A DNA stretch of 17,599 nucleotides, taken from JBLMZW01 sp050259035 (lineage in GTDB: Bacteria; Bacillota; Syntrophomonadia; Syntrophomonadales; DTU052). The DNA lies in contig JBLMZW010000217.1 in NCBI GenBank assembly GCA_050259035.1, positions 1-17,599 on the forward strand. The letters are read 5' to 3'. Positions 7,642-14,936 of the stretch are shown one piece after another (within the stretch, counting starts at the first letter, position 1; every line of letters begins with the position of its first letter). Position numbers and translations under genes: made by a program. The notes below the pieces were generated by a model. That model searched no databases. It was not told where the DNA came from and saw nothing but the letters and a program-made list of their open reading frames with translations.

Positions 7642-8531
7642 GATTTTCTCTCCCCATACTTGTCAAGATCCCGGTGTCTTATTATAGTGCGGTACCCCAG
7701 TTTTTGCATGTAGGCTCCGATATAATTCGTAACAGCCACTGAACGATGCTGGCCCCCGGTGCACCCGATAGCCAGGACCAGATGGGTTTTTCCTTCCTTA
7801 ACGTAATTGGGAAGGAGGAATTTTAGAAAGTTGGTCAGGCGCCGCACAAAGCTTCGTGTTAAATCCGAGTCAAATACGTACTTTACAACATCCCGGTCCA
7901 TACCAGTAAGATGCGCCAGCCGGTCCACATAGTTGGGGTTAGGCAGGAAACGAACGTCTAAAACCAGGTCCGAATCGACAGGCAGCCCGAACTTATACCC
8001 GAAGGATACTGCGGTCACGGTTAGTTGTCCATCCAGGTCCTGTTGCCCGTACAGCCGTACCAACTCGGCCTTTAGCTGGTGTACGTTCATGTTTGAGGTA
8101 TCAATTATGGTGTCCGCCTGGCCCCGCAGTTCCTCCAGCATTTTCTTTTCGGCGGTTATAGCGGCGGGGAGTTCGCCATCGGCAGATAATGGATGTTTAC
8201 GGCGAGATTCCTTAAACCTGCGCAAGAGCACATCTTCGCTCGCTTCCAGGAACAGAATCCGGTAGTAGATTCTCTGGCTCTTCATCTCATCCAGGGCCCG
8301 AGACAGATCATTAAAGAATCTTCCACCCCTGACGTCTACCACGAACGCCACCTGACGAATCCTGCCTTCTGCCTGGTTGCTGAGTTCGGTGAATTTTGCG
8401 ATCAAGGCGGGCGGCAGATTATCTACGCAGAAGTACCCCAGATCTTCGAGGCAGTTAGCCGCCTGGGTCTTCCCCGCACCTGAAAGGCCAGAAATAATCA
8501 GGACATTAAGTCCGTCCTCTTGCTTCTCCAT
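7638..8531 (-). CDS. rapZ: RapZ/YvcJ nucleotide-binding protein
   Basis: P-loop protein that binds and hydrolyses nucleotides. In enterobacteria RapZ senses glucosamine-6-phosphate and guides RNase E to the small RNA GlmZ; in Firmicutes (YvcJ) the target is not settled. The product is 297 residues, the normal length. A Walker A motif GLSGAGKT lies at 15-22, followed by the conserved CVDNLPP. The C-terminal half holds the family motifs FLPNPNYV and IGCTGGQHRSVAV. The ATG at 8531 with GGGGGGAG before it lies 34 bases inside the 3' end of the PHP gene. No start codon between it and the P-loop would keep the conserved N-terminus, so the overlap seems genuine. Its TGA overlaps the yvcK GTG. Confidence 0.96.
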   Translation of the reverse strand: MEKQEDGLNVLIISGLSGAGKTQAANCLEDLGYFCVDNLPPALIAKFTELSNQAEGRIRQVAFVVDVRGGRFFNDLSRALDEMKSQRIYYRILFLEASEDVLLRRFKESRRKHPLSADGELPAAITAEKKMLEELRGQADTIIDTSNMNVHQLKAELVRLYGQQDLDGQLTVTAVSFGYKFGLPVDSDLVLDVRFLPNPNYVDRLAHLTGMDRDVVKYVFDSDLTRSFVRRLTNFLKFLLPNYVKEGKTHLVLAIGCTGGQHRSVAVTNYIGAYMQKLGYRTIIRHRDLDKYGERKS

Positions 8532-9271
8532 TGTTTCTCCCCCCCCAAGTCACTATTATGAACCCTCTCCGGTGGAATCTGCAATTTTTCGATAACTTCG
8601 GCTCCATAATCCAGAACCCCTATAGTATCAAAAAAATGACCGTCGCTATCAACTATAAAGTCTACTCCCACCTGGTAGGCGGTTTCAATATCATCAATGG
8701 CCGGAAAATGATGCGCACAGTTGATTTCGAATTTGACATTTTCCCGAACGCAGGCTTCTGCCACTTCCTCAACATCTACCTCAAAAAACAGCCCGGGGTG
8801 GGACAGAATATCGACTGGATGATCGTTTATAGCGGCTATAGTTGCCTTGGTATTGGCATTGATCGCCTGTTCCTTCATTCCTTTGCCCAGGTGCCGCAGG
8901 TGGTTACGGGCAAAAAGCTGATACCCGTCCTTTAAGTTGCCCGGGATAGAATAAGGGTGCAGCCCGCAAATCAATACATCCAGTTTGTTATATATCTTTG
9001 CCGGAACATCGAGATTGCCCTCTAAGTCAATAATATTGGCTTCGGCCCCCGCCAGAACTCTAACCGGGGGGTTTTCCAAGTTATCTATTTCTTCCTGCAA
9101 CTGTTGGTAGCTGTTGAGATCGTCTACCCCCAGTACCAGTAAATTCGGCCCATGGTCGGTTATCGCAACCTCAGTTAACCCCCGGTGCCGTGCTGCCTCC
9201 AGTACCCCGTAAAGTCCTTCCTGTCCGTCACTGTAAGTTGAATGAGTATGATAGTCTCCCACAAATTTCAA
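8498..9271 (-). CDS. PHP-domain metal-dependent phosphoesterase
   Basis: Polymerase-and-histidinol-phosphatase fold hydrolase, probably a phosphatase with a tri-metal site; the substrate is unknown. The product is 257 residues from the chosen start. Metal-ligand motifs in order are DYHTHSTYSDG (His8, His10), AITDHGPN (Asp39, His40), GAEANI, ICGLHPY, LSHPGLF and the C-terminal VDSDGHFFDT, a complete PHP set resembling the YcdX/PolX-C group. The frame is open to an ATG at 9319, but that lies inside the ROK gene. The TTG at 9271 has GAGGCGAG upstream and leads directly into the family N-terminus. It sits 13 bases after the ROK gene and overlaps rapZ by 34 bases. PHP genes recur next to rapZ-yvcK-whiA in Clostridia as far as I recall, hinting at a role in the same control system. 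Confidence 0.85.
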   Translation of the reverse strand: MKFVGDYHTHSTYSDGQEGLYGVLEAARHRGLTEVAITDHGPNLLVLGVDDLNSYQQLQEEIDNLENPPVRVLAGAEANIIDLEGNLDVPAKIYNKLDVLICGLHPYSIPGNLKDGYQLFARNHLRHLGKGMKEQAINANTKATIAAINDHPVDILSHPGLFFEVDVEEVAEACVRENVKFEINCAHHFPAIDDIETAYQVGVDFIVDSDGHFFDTIGVLDYGAEVIEKLQIPPERVHNSDLGGEKQWRSKRTDLMS

Positions 9272-9284
9272 AGCAGTCTCGCCT

Positions 9285-10253
9285 CTAAATCTTTTTAAGT
9301 TCTTGCTCCCAGAGAGCAAAACAACCCATTAAACCAGCCATACCATTTAATTTCACCGGAAGCACCTGCAAGTTCTCCCATGACCGGTGAAATGTTCGCT
9401 GTTCAATCTCTCTTTTAACAGCAGCGAAACATCGCCCGGTCAAGCTGGCTAATCCTCCCCCAATCACAATGGCGTGGGGGTTAAACATGTTTACCAGATT
9501 AGCTGCACCTATTCCCAAATAGGTAAAGGCCTCATTTAAAATTAATTCCGCTTCTTCATCGCCCTGGTCTGCTGCCTCACCCACCAGTCTTGCGTCAATT
9601 CTTTCGAGATTATTATGGGCTAGTTCCATCATCCTGACCCCATATCCCTTTAGCACTCTTTCCTTAGCTTTCCGGGCTACTGCCGATCCAGAAGCCAACG
9701 TTTCTAAACAACCCCGGTTTCCGCAGTGACAAATTAACCCTTCAGGGATAATGGTCATGTGCCCAAATTCACCTGCGGTTCCATCAGCTCCCCGGTGAAT
9801 CCGGCCGTTAATAATGATCCCGCCTCCTACTCCCGTGCTGGCAGTTAAATAGAGCATGGTAGGGAAACTTTCTTTATACCCGTAAAGATACTCGCCAAGT
9901 GCTGCCAGGTTGCCGTCGTTTTCCAGCCATACCGGTACTCCTAATGACTGTTGCAGCAACCGGGCAAGTTCTATATCCTTCCAGCCCAGATTGGGGGTAT
10001 CATAAATATACCCTGTTGCCGTATCTACTGGCCCGGGGATACCTACCACCAGGCCTGTAAGTTCCAACCCTTCACTGCATGATTCCATCAGACTGGTAAT
10101 GCTCCCGGTCATGCGTTTAATTGTCTCAGCCATTCCAGTCTCAGCCCGGGTGGCCATTTTTATGGAATCCAGCAGTGTTCCGTCCTCATCAAACAAACCA
10201 CTCAGTATTTTAGTCCCGCCCAAATCAATTCCGGCGAGGAGTTTTTTAGTCAT
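9285..10253 (-). CDS. glcK: ROK-family glucokinase
   Basis: Predicted ATP-dependent sugar kinase, most likely making glucose-6-phosphate in the cytoplasm. The product is 322 residues, usual for ROK kinases. The phosphate-binding motif DLGGTK is at 10-15, NLGWKD lies near 88-93, and the catalytic Asp113 is in ENDGN. TGVGGGIIING and GEFGHM follow (zinc ligand His165), then the ROK zinc site CHCGNRGCLE with Cys175, Cys177 and Cys182. Family glucokinases usually have Ala where this protein has Gly114 (ENDAN), a mild difference. There is no helix-turn-helix, so it is a kinase and not a ROK repressor. The ATG at 10253 overlaps the stop of the upstream DUF362 gene (TAATG), with GAGGT upstream. Substrate specificity among hexoses and amino sugars cannot be told from motifs alone. 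Confidence 0.88.
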   Translation of the reverse strand: MTKKLLAGIDLGGTKILSGLFDEDGTLLDSIKMATRAETGMAETIKRMTGSITSLMESCSEGLELTGLVVGIPGPVDTATGYIYDTPNLGWKDIELARLLQQSLGVPVWLENDGNLAALGEYLYGYKESFPTMLYLTASTGVGGGIIINGRIHRGADGTAGEFGHMTIIPEGLICHCGNRGCLETLASGSAVARKAKERVLKGYGVRMMELAHNNLERIDARLVGEAADQGDEEAELILNEAFTYLGIGAANLVNMFNPHAIVIGGGLASLTGRCFAAVKREIEQRTFHRSWENLQVLPVKLNGMAGLMGCFALWEQELKKI

Positions 10254-11359
10254 TACTTAACCTCAACCAGATTGTACTGGCGCGATCCTAACCCTAGTTT
10301 TTCCGCATGCTCCAGTTGATAATGCCAGTGTATGCCTGGATGAACCGCCTCAAACTTATCCTTTCCCTGCTCCAGATTTTCTATGACCGACCCCTGGGCC
10401 GGCTGAGCACGGTTTACCAGGTCAATACAGGCCTGATCGATAGCTACCGGATCTTTTCCGGCCAATATCCCAATATCTTGAACGATAGGCTTGTCGTTAA
10501 ATCCATAGCAATCACACTCAGGGCTTATATCAGTTACAAAGGTAATATATCCGGTTTTGCCTTTTTTGTTGGTTAAAACACCCATCGTGTATTCTGCCAT
10601 TTTTTCCTGCATAGCCCGGGGAGTAGTGCGCCAACTTATTCCTATCGCGTTGTGAGGACACATTACCACACATTCACCGCAGCCCAGACACTTCTTTTCA
10701 TCCATAAGAGCTTTCTTTTTGACTACTTTAAGCGCTGATGCCGGGCACCAATCGCTGCATTTCTTACAACCTTTGCATATTTCCTCATTCACACGGGGCA
10801 AAACATCAGAGTGCATCTGCTGTTTTCCGTTACGCGACGCACATCCCATGCCCACGTTTTTAAGGTTTCCTCCCGCACCGGTCATCTCATGACACTTGAA
10901 ATGTGTCATAACCAGCATGGCATCAGCATGATAGATTGCACTGGCAACATCGACTTGTTTAAAATGTTCGCCATTAATCTTAACCTTAACAAAGTCAAGA
11001 CCCTGCAACCCATCGCCTATTACCACGGGAGCACCAACCACAGCGTAATCAAACCCGTTAAGAACCGCACTCTCCAAATGATCAACCGCATTACCCCTCT
11101 TGCCATAATAGAGGGTGTTGGTGTCAGTCAGGAAGGGCCTGCCTTTAAGGGACTTTATTTTATCAACCATTCTACGCACATACGGTGGTCTGATATATGC
11201 CAGGTTACCTGGCTCGCCAAAGTGAATCTTAATGGCTACTAAATCGTTTTTATCGATAGTCTCTTCCAAACCTGCCTGATGAAAGAGTCTTTCCAGTTTG
11301 TCCATAAGATTGGCCCGGTTCCCGGCCCTTAGCCCGGAATAATAAACATCGGCTGACAT
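10253..11359 (-). CDS. DUF362 protein with two internal [4Fe-4S] ferredoxin motifs
   Basis: Cytoplasmic iron-sulfur protein of unknown reaction. The product is 368 residues. DUF362 sequence (~40-180, with IKIHFGEPGN, MTHFKCHEMTGAGGNLKNVGMGCASR) is interrupted by a bacterial 2[4Fe-4S] ferredoxin insert at about 190-240: C195-x2-C198-x2-C201-x3-C205-P and C224-x2-C227-x2-C230-x3-C234-P. DUF362 sequence resumes after it and includes a further CDC pair (282, 284). The ATG at 11359 is preceded by AAAGGAGG, the strongest ribosome site of this operon, and heads the overlapping run ROK-PHP-rapZ-yvcK-whiA. In the 80-base spacer upstream I see three GATAC repeats but no convincing promoter. An electron-transfer or iron-sulfur-sensing role is inference only. 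Confidence 0.85.
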   Translation of the reverse strand: MSADVYYSGLRAGNRANLMDKLERLFHQAGLEETIDKNDLVAIKIHFGEPGNLAYIRPPYVRRMVDKIKSLKGRPFLTDTNTLYYGKRGNAVDHLESAVLNGFDYAVVGAPVVIGDGLQGLDFVKVKINGEHFKQVDVASAIYHADAMLVMTHFKCHEMTGAGGNLKNVGMGCASRNGKQQMHSDVLPRVNEEICKGCKKCSDWCPASALKVVKKKALMDEKKCLGCGECVVMCPHNAIGISWRTTPRAMQEKMAEYTMGVLTNKKGKTGYITFVTDISPECDCYGFNDKPIVQDIGILAGKDPVAIDQACIDLVNRAQPAQGSVIENLEQGKDKFEAVHPGIHWHYQLEHAEKLGLGSRQYNLVEVK

Positions 11360-11439
11360 TTTGGTCCTCCTTTTATCAATCTATGCGGGTCTTTTGTTTA
11401 TAGTATCCCTTTGTATCAGCCGCTAGTATCGAAAGGAAT

Positions 11440-12246
11440 TCAGTCTATTTTTAAAAACCGGCTTACCGCCTTAGCTACGCCATCTTCATCATTACTTGCA
11501 GTTACAAAATCCGCGGCTTCTTGAACCTCTTTAGGAGCATTATTGACCGCGACACCGATTCCGGCCCATTGCAGCATGTCGATATCGTTGTAGCTATCTC
11601 CCAACGCCATGATCGATGTCCGATCGATCCCCAGGTATTCGCTGACTGCTTTCAGACCGGATGCCTTAGTCGCACGCAGATTCATCACTTCCAGGTAATT
11701 AGGTTTGGATCGGGTTATATACAACAGTCCGTCAAACTCTTTTTTTAGGTCTTCTTCTAAACGCTGCATCAATTCAAATTGGTTTTGAACTATAATAATT
11801 TTGGTTGGTTCCTCCTCTGCTATTCTCCTGGGAAGGTCCGGTTCTATAACCGGTTCCACCCCGGCTAATTTCGAATAAATGATTCCTTCCGGAGAAAGCC
11901 TTTCCATGTACAGGGAATCATCCAAGTATGTTTGATAGTGGTAACCATATTCACGGGCTGCCTTAACAACTTCAAGGGCCAAATTGCTGGGAACAGGCTG
12001 GTAGTATATAGCCTCGTTAGAGATAGCAGTCTTAACCAGTGCTCCCTGGTAGGTTATTAACGGAACCTCCATCTCAAGTTCCAGGGCATAGGGGCGAGCA
12101 GATCGATACATTCTTCCAGTAGCCAGGGTTATCTTAACTCCCGCATCTCTGGCCCGACCCAGGGCATAACGACAGGACTCAGAGATTCGCAGTCTGGAAT
12201 CCAATAAAGTATCGTCAAGATCGATAGCAATTAGTTCAATGCTCAT
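11440..12246 (-). CDS. Cof-type HAD phosphatase
   Basis: Haloacid-dehalogenase superfamily hydrolase of the Cof (IIB cap) subfamily, which acts on sugar phosphates, nucleotides or cofactors such as pyridoxal phosphate; the substrate is not predictable here. The product is 268 residues. Motif I, DLDDTLLDS, gives the nucleophile Asp9 and acid Asp11. Motif II is the TLATGR region (~39-44), the C2 cap follows, and motif III/IV is ALGDSYNDIDML near residue 215. The C-terminus has the typical GVAVNNAPKEVQEAADFVT. The ATG at 12246 overlaps the TGA of the upstream membrane-protein gene, and the ribosome site is poor (AAGGA far upstream), so it probably relies on coupled translation. There is an 80-base gap to the next gene, DUF362. 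Confidence 0.92.
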   Translation of the reverse strand: MSIELIAIDLDDTLLDSRLRISESCRYALGRARDAGVKITLATGRMYRSARPYALELEMEVPLITYQGALVKTAISNEAIYYQPVPSNLALEVVKAAREYGYHYQTYLDDSLYMERLSPEGIIYSKLAGVEPVIEPDLPRRIAEEEPTKIIIVQNQFELMQRLEEDLKKEFDGLLYITRSKPNYLEVMNLRATKASGLKAVSEYLGIDRTSIMALGDSYNDIDMLQWAGIGVAVNNAPKEVQEAADFVTASNDEDGVAKAVSRFLKID

Positions 12247-12596
12247 TTATGCGCTGGCGAATCCTTCACAAAGAAACTCACGATGAAGCTAATAATCGAC
12301 ATTACTAGGGCGGAAAAAACTGCTGCCCAGAATCCATGGATATCAAAGCCCTTAACCACTACGCTGGTTAACCAGAACATTAAGCCATTGACCACCAGGG
12401 TAAATAAACCCAGGGTAACCACATTGATGGGCAGCGTCAGTAAGAGGATTACCGGCCTAATTATAGCATTCACGATTCCCAGTACCACTGAGCCGACAAT
12501 AGCACCCACCGCGGTTACATTAAAACCATCAATAAGATAAGCAGTCAATGCTAGGCCCAAAATGTTTAATATCCATCTTAATAACCACCGTGGCAT
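12243..12596 (-). CDS. YvlD / phage-holin-family-4 membrane protein
   Basis: Small integral membrane protein of 117 residues with about four hydrophobic segments (~4-22, 28-55, 57-82, 88-110). The sequence TAYLIDGFNV, a following VGSVVLGIVNAIIRPVILLLTLPINVVTLGLF stretch and the ending VVKGFDIHGFWAAVFSALVMSIISF are characteristic of the YvlD group that databases label holin family 4. The phage name is historical: these genes are usually chromosomal, and no lysis genes are nearby. The function is unknown; some relatives are linked to envelope stress. The ATG at 12596 has GGGGAGG eight bases upstream, and the -10/-35 pair at 12633-12662 provides a promoter. It is coupled to the HAD gene by an ATGA overlap. 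Confidence 0.88.
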   Translation of the reverse strand: MPRWLLRWILNILGLALTAYLIDGFNVTAVGAIVGSVVLGIVNAIIRPVILLLTLPINVVTLGLFTLVVNGLMFWLTSVVVKGFDIHGFWAAVFSALVMSIISFIVSFFVKDSPAHK

Positions 12597-12632
12597 ATCA
12601 CTAACCTCCCCGAATGTATTCTTCCTTTTACA

Positions 12633-12662
12633 ATTGTACCAGAATCAGCCGGAGCATGTGGA
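12633..12662 (-). promoter_or_regulatory. Extended -10 promoter for the YvlD-HAD pair
   Basis: On the minus strand TCCACA (-35, 4 of 6) and TACAAT (-10, 5 of 6) are 18 bases apart, with the extended TGG directly before the -10. It lies 36 bases upstream of the YvlD-like ATG. This is the best promoter-like site in the 283-base spacer 12597-12879. Confidence 0.5.
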
Positions 12663-12841
12663 CAGACTGCCTTTTTTTCTCTATGGTGATCAGTATCTTA
12701 ACCTCGTGATTGTGTCATCAATATTGGGTGAATAGAAAGAGGATCTTTTCAATGCGAGATGATTTGCACAATAGGACGGTTATGGTGTCAGGAGTAAAGG
12801 ATGAAATGTTTATATTGAATCGAAGTTGGAAGGGTTAAGCA

Positions 12842-12863
12842 AGGCAAAGGACGAAACCCTTGC
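12842..12863 (-). terminator. Possible weak terminator after the GH18 gene
   Basis: The minus strand folds as GGCAAGGG-TTTCGT-CCTTTGCC, an eight-pair stem with one G-U pair and a six-base loop, 16 bases past the GH18 stop codon. The tail is TTGCTTAACC rather than a clean run of T, so termination may be inefficient. The position fits a transcript end for the GH18 gene. Confidence 0.4.
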
Positions 12864-12879
12864 CCTGCCAACCGAAGGC

Positions 12880-14247
12880 TTATTCTCCGAGGGTTGTATA
12901 AAAATCCCGAAATGCATTGCGCATCTGCCAGAAGCCGATCCCGGCCAAGTTGTGTTCCAGGGCCAGAGCGTACTTTTCATTCAAACTTACCTGGTTTTCA
13001 TACCAGGCTTCATGTTGATTTCCACTTGCGTCCCAATACTTGATATAGGGGGTATAAGTTGCACTGTCCCAGCGCTGAATTGCACCATTGGCAATCAGTT
13101 TGTCCAGGCTGTTCTGGTCCAAAGTTTTTCTATTATTATTCGCCAGGTTCCAGTCGTAGCCATAAGTTCCGATCCCCATTAAAACCTTGTTAGGTGGGAT
13201 ATAGCTAACGGTATAGTCAGTTACATCCTCAAACCAATCCGTGGGTGAAGAAGGGCCCGGGTTGCTGAAATGGTAATCGTAGGCCATAACAACCACAAGA
13301 TCTGCTGCTGAACCAATCCCGGCATAATCATAACCCGCATGCCAGGTTGCGGTCTTCGCTGTCCGAGCCGGAATAGCCACCGAAAGGACACGGTTATCCT
13401 GGTGTAGAACAGCTGCTAAATCACTTAAAAAGACGACAAAATTGGCTTTATCCTCTTTGGGGACATTTTCCAGATCGATATTAATACCATCATAACCAAA
13501 TTGAGCTGCGTGTTGTCTTAAGTTGTTGATAAGCACATTGCGATTATCGGGGTTGCTTAGCAATTGATGGAGTTTAGCTTTTCCTGCAGCATCCCAGCCC
13601 ATTAAGGCGACACTGGCATGAATTTTTATCCCGTTTTGGCGTGCTCTGGCCAGAGCGTTATCCCGTTTCTGGGCACCGCTGCTGTTGTTCCAGTATTCAT
13701 AGAACAAACTTCCATTCCCGTCCGTTTCCAGCCAACGGAAGGCCACATCAGTAACGCTGCTGTGATCCAGAAGCTCTGGAGTTCCGTAGTAGTAGTATCC
13801 CATAACCCTGGGCTTAGCCGTAAAATTGATGATAGCAGTTTGCTCGCTGGGTTTCCATCCTACAGTAGCACCTAAGGCCTCGGAAAAAACCCGAAGTGGT
13901 ATGTAGGTTCGATCTTGGAATGCAAAAGGCGCTACATCAATCGTTTTTTCCACGCCATTTACCAAAACCCGTCTCTGTCCCAGAATGAAAACAACATTGT
14001 TCTGGTTGCATGATATAGTTACTTGCTGGGATGTGCTGTCCCAGGCAACTTGGCCCTGTACAGCCGGGTCCTCAACAATGAACCGCAATGGCAGCATTAC
14101 CCTTCCCTGAACAACCATGCCCCCGGGTTGGAAGTTTCTGACTTGACCATTAATTTTTACTTTCACTGCCTGACCTGCGTCTATGTACCCGGGGTAAAAG
14201 CCAAAAGTCAAAACAAGCGTTAACAACATAATACATATTTTTTTCAA
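12880..14247 (-). CDS. Secreted GH18-family glycoside hydrolase with copper-amine-oxidase-like stalk domain
   Basis: Predicted exported hydrolase of the chitinase / spore-peptidoglycan N-acetylglucosaminidase (YaaH/SleL-like) group. The product is 455 residues from the TTG at 14247, which has GGGAGGG upstream. An ATG at 14271 would add eight residues with no ribosome site and weaken the signal peptide. The signal peptide is residues 1 to ~27 (KK, hydrophobic core, AGQA). Residues ~28-145 hold tandem copper-amine-oxidase N-domain-like stalk repeats (LPLRFIVED, IPLRVFSEALGATVGW). The GH18 barrel follows, with catalytic motif DGINIDLE and acid Glu260; Asn replaces the first Asp of DxDxE, as in YaaH-type enzymes. 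MAYDYHFSNPGP and GIGFWQMRN complete the site. No LysM repeats are present, so wall attachment differs from SleL. The stalk domain is common in Clostridia surface proteins. Confidence 0.88.
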   Translation of the reverse strand: MKKICIMLLTLVLTFGFYPGYIDAGQAVKVKINGQVRNFQPGGMVVQGRVMLPLRFIVEDPAVQGQVAWDSTSQQVTISCNQNNVVFILGQRRVLVNGVEKTIDVAPFAFQDRTYIPLRVFSEALGATVGWKPSEQTAIINFTAKPRVMGYYYYGTPELLDHSSVTDVAFRWLETDGNGSLFYEYWNNSSGAQKRDNALARARQNGIKIHASVALMGWDAAGKAKLHQLLSNPDNRNVLINNLRQHAAQFGYDGINIDLENVPKEDKANFVVFLSDLAAVLHQDNRVLSVAIPARTAKTATWHAGYDYAGIGSAADLVVVMAYDYHFSNPGPSSPTDWFEDVTDYTVSYIPPNKVLMGIGTYGYDWNLANNNRKTLDQNSLDKLIANGAIQRWDSATYTPYIKYWDASGNQHEAWYENQVSLNEKYALALEHNLAGIGFWQMRNAFRDFYTTLGE

Positions 14248-14331
14248 TACACTATCCCTCCCAGGCGACATATTCTACATACCATAGAGAAATCCCTTGA
14301 TGCAATTAATTCCAGCCAGGGAGGATTTAAT

Positions 14332-14355
14332 ATGCTTATTGTCAAATATGTATAA
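14332..14355 (+). other. Seven-codon ORF with strong ribosome site upstream of the lamin-tail gene
   Basis: ATG-CTT-ATT-GTC-AAA-TAT-GTA-TAA (MLIVKYV) is preceded by GGGAGG with seven bases of spacing. It lies 66 bases before the lamin-tail start codon in the 173-base divergent spacer 14248-14420. TCCCT at 14293-14297 could pair with the AGGGA of its ribosome site. It could be a leader peptide or a chance occurrence. No clear promoter is seen on the plus strand of this spacer; on the minus strand a TTGACA lacks a matching -10. Confidence 0.2.
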
Positions 14356-14420
14356 GTATGGACCATTAATCTTAATAGGGTTCCTTGTTATTTAGTGTTC
14401 CAGGCAGCGAAGGAGGTGAT

Positions 14421-14852
14421 ATGGTGTCGTACAAGATAGTCATAAGAGCCGTTTCCAATTCGCGACCAGGTAAGAACCCGGATTTCACAACCAACGACGA
14501 ATGGGTTTGTCTAACCAATGAAGGTTCAGAACCAGTTAACATGGAAGGATGGATTTTACTTAACTGCAAGACCGACAATAAACACTATTATCATTTTTAT
14601 TTTCCAGCCAGTATCGAGGGCCATGCAATGAATTTAGAGCCTGGCCAGTCAGCTTTTGTTATAACCGGATCAGGGAAGGACTGTGTTGTAAAGTCATCAG
14701 ATGGACACCCGGACCAATTCATGTTTTACATGAACAAATCAGAGTTTATCTGGAACCAGGCCAAGGATCAAGTTTACCTTTACAAATACCTTAAAGATAA
14801 TAACAAAGAGATCTATGAATTGGTTGCCCGAAAAGAAATCACTGTAGGATAA
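14421..14852 (+). CDS. Lamin-tail-domain (LTD) protein
   Basis: Single-domain protein of 143 residues with the fold seen in LTD repeats of bacterial surface nucleases and eukaryotic lamins; its role is unknown. Diagnostic features are NDEWVCLTNEGSEPVNMEGWILLN (~26-48), the hydrophobic FYFPASIEG, then LEPGQSAFVITGSG (~72-85) and FIWNQAKDQVYLYK (~109-122). There is no signal peptide or membrane segment, so as drawn it is cytoplasmic, unusual since LTDs are mostly found in exported proteins. The frame is open from 14385, but ATG at 14421 follows a perfect AGGAGGTGAT by one base and is the clear start. It is the only plus-strand gene here, divergent from the secreted GH18 gene, and ends in a strong terminator. 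The LTD assignment rests on motif pattern alone. Confidence 0.75.
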   Translation: MVSYKIVIRAVSNSRPGKNPDFTTNDEWVCLTNEGSEPVNMEGWILLNCKTDNKHYYHFYFPASIEGHAMNLEPGQSAFVITGSGKDCVVKSSDGHPDQFMFYMNKSEFIWNQAKDQVYLYKYLKDNNKEIYELVARKEITVG

Positions 14853-14898
14853 TGAAGGAACTCCAAATGGGGTGCCAGTTATAATCTAAATCAAGATT

Positions 14899-14936
14899 AC
14901 CGGGAGACGTTTTTAGCCTCCCGGTTTATTTTTAGT
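14899..14936 (+). terminator. Rho-independent terminator of the lamin-tail gene
   Basis: ACCGGGAG (14899-14906) and CTCCCGGT (14918-14925) form an eight-pair stem with an 11-base loop, followed by TTATTTTTAG. It lies 47 bases past the stop codon. It sits between two convergent genes; on the minus strand the stem lacks a good T run, so it probably ends only the plus-strand transcript. The stop codon of the 63-residue minus-strand gene falls within the T tract. Confidence 0.85.

Noticed and set aside
10811..11242. Plus-strand open frame of 143 codons inside the DUF362 gene
   Set aside because: Antisense shadow of a gene whose ferredoxin motifs are intact; no independent evidence.
14340..14345. 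TTGACA on the minus strand upstream of the GH18 gene
   Set aside because: No -10-like hexamer occurs 16-18 bases downstream, so it does not make a promoter by itself.
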